Source of the DNA: JBJXHG01 sp046160865
GTDB taxonomy: Bacteria; Planctomycetota; UBA1135; GCA-002686595
Reading direction: 5' to 3'
Assembly (NCBI GenBank): GCA_046160865.1
Contig: JBJXHG010000186.1
Location: 1-7,630, forward strand
Length of the DNA: 7,630 nucleotides
The notes under the pieces were generated by a model. It worked only from the letters and a program-made list of their open reading frames with translations, did not search any database and had not been told where the DNA came from. The stretch's first letter is position 1. Every line of letters starts with the position of its first letter. The position numbers and the translations under genes were made by a program. Positions 4,929-7,630 of this stretch are shown here, piece after piece.

Positions 4929-7505
4929 CTACGGGAGCGCGTAGCGGTGCACGCGCATCGTCGACGTGTCGACGACGAGCAACGACTTGCCGTCGGCCGT
5001 CTGGCCGGCGACCGAACCGCCCGAGCCGATGCTCGGCACGGCGAATCGCAGCACCTTTCGATCGGCGAGCCGCACGAGCAACAGCGTCGGCCCGGAGCTC
5101 GTGAGCACGAGCCAGTGATCCGATGCGCTCAGCGTGTACACGTTCTCGTCGCAGCGGAACGTGATCGACTCGACGGGCTCGTTCTTCGCGTCGTAGAAGT
5201 GCACGTGCGCGGGCTCGTCCGCGCGCGCCTTCGGCTCCACGATCACGCGCCGGCCGTCGGGCAGCGCCGCGCGCAGACCCGGTGATTCGAGCCATTTGCC
5301 ATCGGGGCGCTTCGTCACGCTCGCGAGCTCGGCCGCGACGGGATCGTCGGCGTCGAGGTCGTTCCTGCGGCGCCGGCGGTCGGAGACGCCGGCCGCAGCC
5401 TTCGTCTCGGCGACCGCGACGCGCTCTCCGCGCGCGTCGAAGCGCGCGACACCGTTTTTTACGCGCACGCGAATCGTTCCGTCGCGCGAGCCGCGGACCG
5501 ATCGGAAGAAGGAGCCGCCGAGCATCTCTGTCGGCTCGACGCGACACGTGAACGCCGCCGCGCCGCTCGAATCGAACACGTGCGTCGCCTCCGTGATGCG
5601 ATCGCGGATGAGGATGCGGCCGAGCGGATCGACGCTCCAGTCCGTCGGCTGCGCGAGCTGATCGTCGGCTTGCCGCGGACCGACCACGAGATCGGCCACG
5701 CCGCGCTCGTCGAGGCGGTAGATGCGCGCGCCGTCGCTCGTCCACAAACGACCGTCGGGCGCGACCGCGAGCATGTGGTCGAACAGCGCGTCTCGGGTCC
5801 CATCGGAGCGCTGCGGCGTGACCGTGCCGGCGAGCACGCCGTTCGCGTCGACGTGGTGGATGCGGTCGCCCTCGCTGAAGTACACGCCACCGCTTCGATC
5901 GGGCAAGAGCGCGTGCACGTAGGTCGGCTTGCGCCCGATCAACGACTCGATCTCGACGCGCCGGACGACGCGCTTGTCCAGATCGCACGTCGTGAGGTCG
6001 TCCATGCCGAGGAGCGTGAACTCACGCGCGCCGGTCCGCACGACGCCGCTCGCGAAGTACACCGCGCGCTCGAAGACGCTTTCGTCGCCGGCGACACCCC
6101 ATTGGTGCTCCAGCCATGCGACCGAGGCGTCGGCGTTCACGTGGACGAGGTCGTGAACCGACATCGAATGGTCGAGTCGCGATACGGCCGCGACGTAGCT
6201 GCCGCCGTCGAACGGCGCGATGGAGCATTGCAGCGAGCCTTTCTCGAGCGGCGGTGTCATCGTCTCGCCCGTCGCGACGTCGATCTCGGTCCACGGCGCG
6301 CTCTCGTCGAGCGACTGCAGAATCCAACGGTCGCCGGCAACGTCGAAGAAGCCCGTCCACGTTCCGCTCGACGGAATCGCCGAGCTCAGATCGCGCTCCG
6401 ATTCGACTTCGCCCGACGCGGTCAGGCGCACGAACGAGTAGCCCTGCGGCTTCTCGCGACGCCAGAACTCGACGCGGCCGTCGTCGGTGAATCCGAGCTT
6501 CACGACGTCGCGGATCGGATGGCTCGGCTGCGCGCTCGCCGCACCGAGTGACACTTCGGCTTGCAGCTCGAGCTCGATCGATTCGATCGCGGGCTCGCGC
6601 TTCACGGCTTCCGACGCCGGCTTGCGCGACGTCTCCGAGACGCGCCAACCCGCGCTCTCGTCCTTCTCGACGGCGTACTCGACGTGCGCGTCGTCGCGCA
6701 CGTGCCACAGCGTGAAGCGTCGATCCGCATTCACCGCGAGGATCGGACCAGGCTCACGCATGCGCGCGTTGAGTCGGTTCGTCGCGTCCTCGCTCGCTCG
6801 ATCGGTGTAGTCGTCGAGCAGCGGCTGACGCCACACCGTCTTGCCATGTGCGTCGACGAGCGAGAACACCGCGCCGTACTGCGGCCACCCGAGGTCCTCG
6901 GGCTCGAAGTCCGCGTACAGCCAGTGGCAGAGCGTCAGTCCCGTGCCGGGAATCGCGTACGCGTCGCGCTCGTACACGCTCTCGCGTTCGGCGAGCGAGA
7001 CGGGCGCCGACGGCACAACGTCCTCCGCGCGCTCACCCGTCGACAAGCGAAACGTCCACCACGGAGCAGGACGACTTTGATCGGCCGGACGCACGCGGAT
7101 GAACGCCGCGTCGGCCACGTCGTGCATCAGCACCAGGCCGCTCGCGTTCGGCAGCGCCGGACCGTGCATCACGGACTTCTCGTGCTTCAAGTCGTGTTGC
7201 TTGCGCACCTTGCCCGTCGGATCGAGCACCGTGATCGAGAGCTGCCTCCGATTCGTGTAGCCGACGACCGTCCCGTCGTCCGCGACGCCGACGCCTTCGA
7301 ACGTCGCCGGCAATTCAGCCGACCACTTCTCCTCCTTGCCGTGGACGAGGCGACCGCGCATCGGGCCGCTGCCGCTCGGATCGGTCGGCGCCGTGTGCAG
7401 TACGTACTCGCCCGAGGCCGACGCGTAATCCGTCGGCTGATAGACGCGCTGGCTGAGACCGTATTGAGGAACGAACAGCGCAAACAGAACGGCAATCGAA
7501 TTCAT
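4929..7505 (-). CDS. Exported beta-propeller-like protein, function unknown
   Basis: 858 residues. The N terminus (MNSIAVLFALFVPQYGLSQ) reads as a short signal peptide with a hydrophobic core at residues 4-12 and likely cleavage near residue 19; unusually, it lacks a basic residue before the core. The mature part has many short beta-strand motifs with Asp-Gly turns, as in propellers. The clearest run is residues about 530-650, where three blade-like units follow one another (PDRSGGVYFSEGDRIHHVD, APDGRLWTSDGARIYRLDERG, DPLGRILIRDR...THVFD), similar to NHL or SMP-30-like repeats. Similar isolated units occur near residues 75-95 and about 340-370. A polar linker with five consecutive Arg (residues 710-714) precedes the last section. 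No catalytic motif, transmembrane helix or sorting signal is seen. It is probably a periplasmic or extracellular binding or scaffold protein. CGGAG about 10 bp before the ATG is the best ribosome binding site in the window. Confidence 0.8.
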   Translation of the reverse strand: MNSIAVLFALFVPQYGLSQRVYQPTDYASASGEYVLHTAPTDPSGSGPMRGRLVHGKEEKWSAELPATFEGVGVADDGTVVGYTNRRQLSITVLDPTGKVRKQHDLKHEKSVMHGPALPNASGLVLMHDVADAAFIRVRPADQSRPAPWWTFRLSTGERAEDVVPSAPVSLAERESVYERDAYAIPGTGLTLCHWLYADFEPEDLGWPQYGAVFSLVDAHGKTVWRQPLLDDYTDRASEDATNRLNARMREPGPILAVNADRRFTLWHVRDDAHVEYAVEKDESAGWRVSETSRKPASEAVKREPAIESIELELQAEVSLGAASAQPSHPIRDVVKLGFTDDGRVEFWRREKPQGYSFVRLTASGEVESERDLSSAIPSSGTWTGFFDVAGDRWILQSLDESAPWTEIDVATGETMTPPLEKGSLQCSIAPFDGGSYVAAVSRLDHSMSVHDLVHVNADASVAWLEHQWGVAGDESVFERAVYFASGVVRTGAREFTLLGMDDLTTCDLDKRVVRRVEIESLIGRKPTYVHALLPDRSGGVYFSEGDRIHHVDANGVLAGTVTPQRSDGTRDALFDHMLAVAPDGRLWTSDGARIYRLDERGVADLVVGPRQADDQLAQPTDWSVDPLGRILIRDRITEATHVFDSSGAAAFTCRVEPTEMLGGSFFRSVRGSRDGTIRVRVKNGVARFDARGERVAVAETKAAAGVSDRRRRRNDLDADDPVAAELASVTKRPDGKWLESPGLRAALPDGRRVIVEPKARADEPAHVHFYDAKNEPVESITFRCDENVYTLSASDHWLVLTSSGPTLLLVRLADRKVLRFAVPSIGSGGSVAGQTADGKSLLVVDTSTMRVHRYALP

Positions 7506-7581
7506 GGCGGTTCGGCTCCGCGAGCGCTCTTTAGTGTGCCGAGCACGGCGCGCCTTGCGCAGATCTACCCCTCAGGTCACA

Positions 7582-7630
7582 TCACACGTCTTCCCAAAAG
7601 TCGGGCACTCGCATCGGCGCCGTCTGCGGC
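7582..7630 (-). CDS. Possible 3' end of an upstream - strand gene (truncated by window edge)
   Basis: One - strand frame is open from the right edge to TGA at 7582-7584 and would encode a protein ending MRVPDFWEDV. Twelve of the fifteen codons end in G or C, against about half in the alternative open frame, which is the window's coding pattern. With only 49 bases this is weak evidence. If real, the gene ends 76 bp upstream of the propeller start and points the same way. Confidence 0.3.
   Translation of the reverse strand, partial: PQTAPMRVPDFWEDV

Noticed and set aside
4161..5285. + strand open frame opposite the dioxygenase and the end of the propeller gene
   Set aside because: No domain and low-complexity Arg/Val/His composition; the opposite strand has intact catalytic motifs.
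3727..5988. Long - strand open frame (753 codons) crossing the spacer, the dioxygenase and the propeller gene
   Set aside because: Arg-dominated translation, frame-shifted relative to two well-supported genes; a product of GC bias.
5580..6551. + strand open frame of 323 codons opposite the propeller gene
   Set aside because: Shadow frame with no signal peptide or domain, while the - strand frame has a signal peptide and propeller-like repeats.

Overview
This is a GC-rich window with strong G/C preference at third codon positions, few Shine-Dalgarno sites, and secreted proteins of a planctomycete style. The C-terminal module at the left edge (paired Cys, a SLSVLGSIPPVGATRYYQV core, and an AVAIEWAP end) resembles one I associate with marine Planctomycetota. 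That phylum is the most likely source, but this is an inference from style and not a search result.

Layout from left to right. (1) Positions 1-311, + strand: the 3' end of a large secreted or surface protein. (2) Positions 277-3066, - strand: a full-length GH63/MGH1-like glucosidase. It runs convergently into gene 1, overlaps it by 35 bp, and carries an unusual basic C-terminal tail. (3) Positions 3067-3530: non-coding, holding a 181-bp near-symmetric inverted repeat (3225-3405) that looks like a small mobile or palindromic element, then 2.8 copies of a 28-bp tandem repeat (3477-3554). (4) Positions 3531-3713, - strand: a small single-pass membrane protein whose stop codon lies inside the tandem repeat. 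(5) Positions 3714-4031: non-coding, with a few GC-rich hairpins only. (6) Positions 4032-4808, - strand: a phytanoyl-CoA-dioxygenase-family Fe(II)/2-oxoglutarate oxygenase. (7) Positions 4929-7505, - strand: a large exported beta-propeller-like protein of unknown function. (8) Positions 7506-7630: a short spacer and possibly the last 15 or so codons of another - strand gene.

The - strand genes run in one direction. The propeller gene and the dioxygenase are 120 bp apart and could be co-transcribed. The glucosidase is separated from them by about 1 kb of repeat-bearing spacer and is probably its own unit. I see no convincing shared pathway: the glucosidase lacks a signal peptide and should act in the cytoplasm, the dioxygenase substrate cannot be read from sequence, and the propeller protein is exported. 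No RNA genes, CRISPR array, transposase or defence system is visible. The most notable unexplained structure is the palindromic element with matching CTAG ends at 3225-3405.
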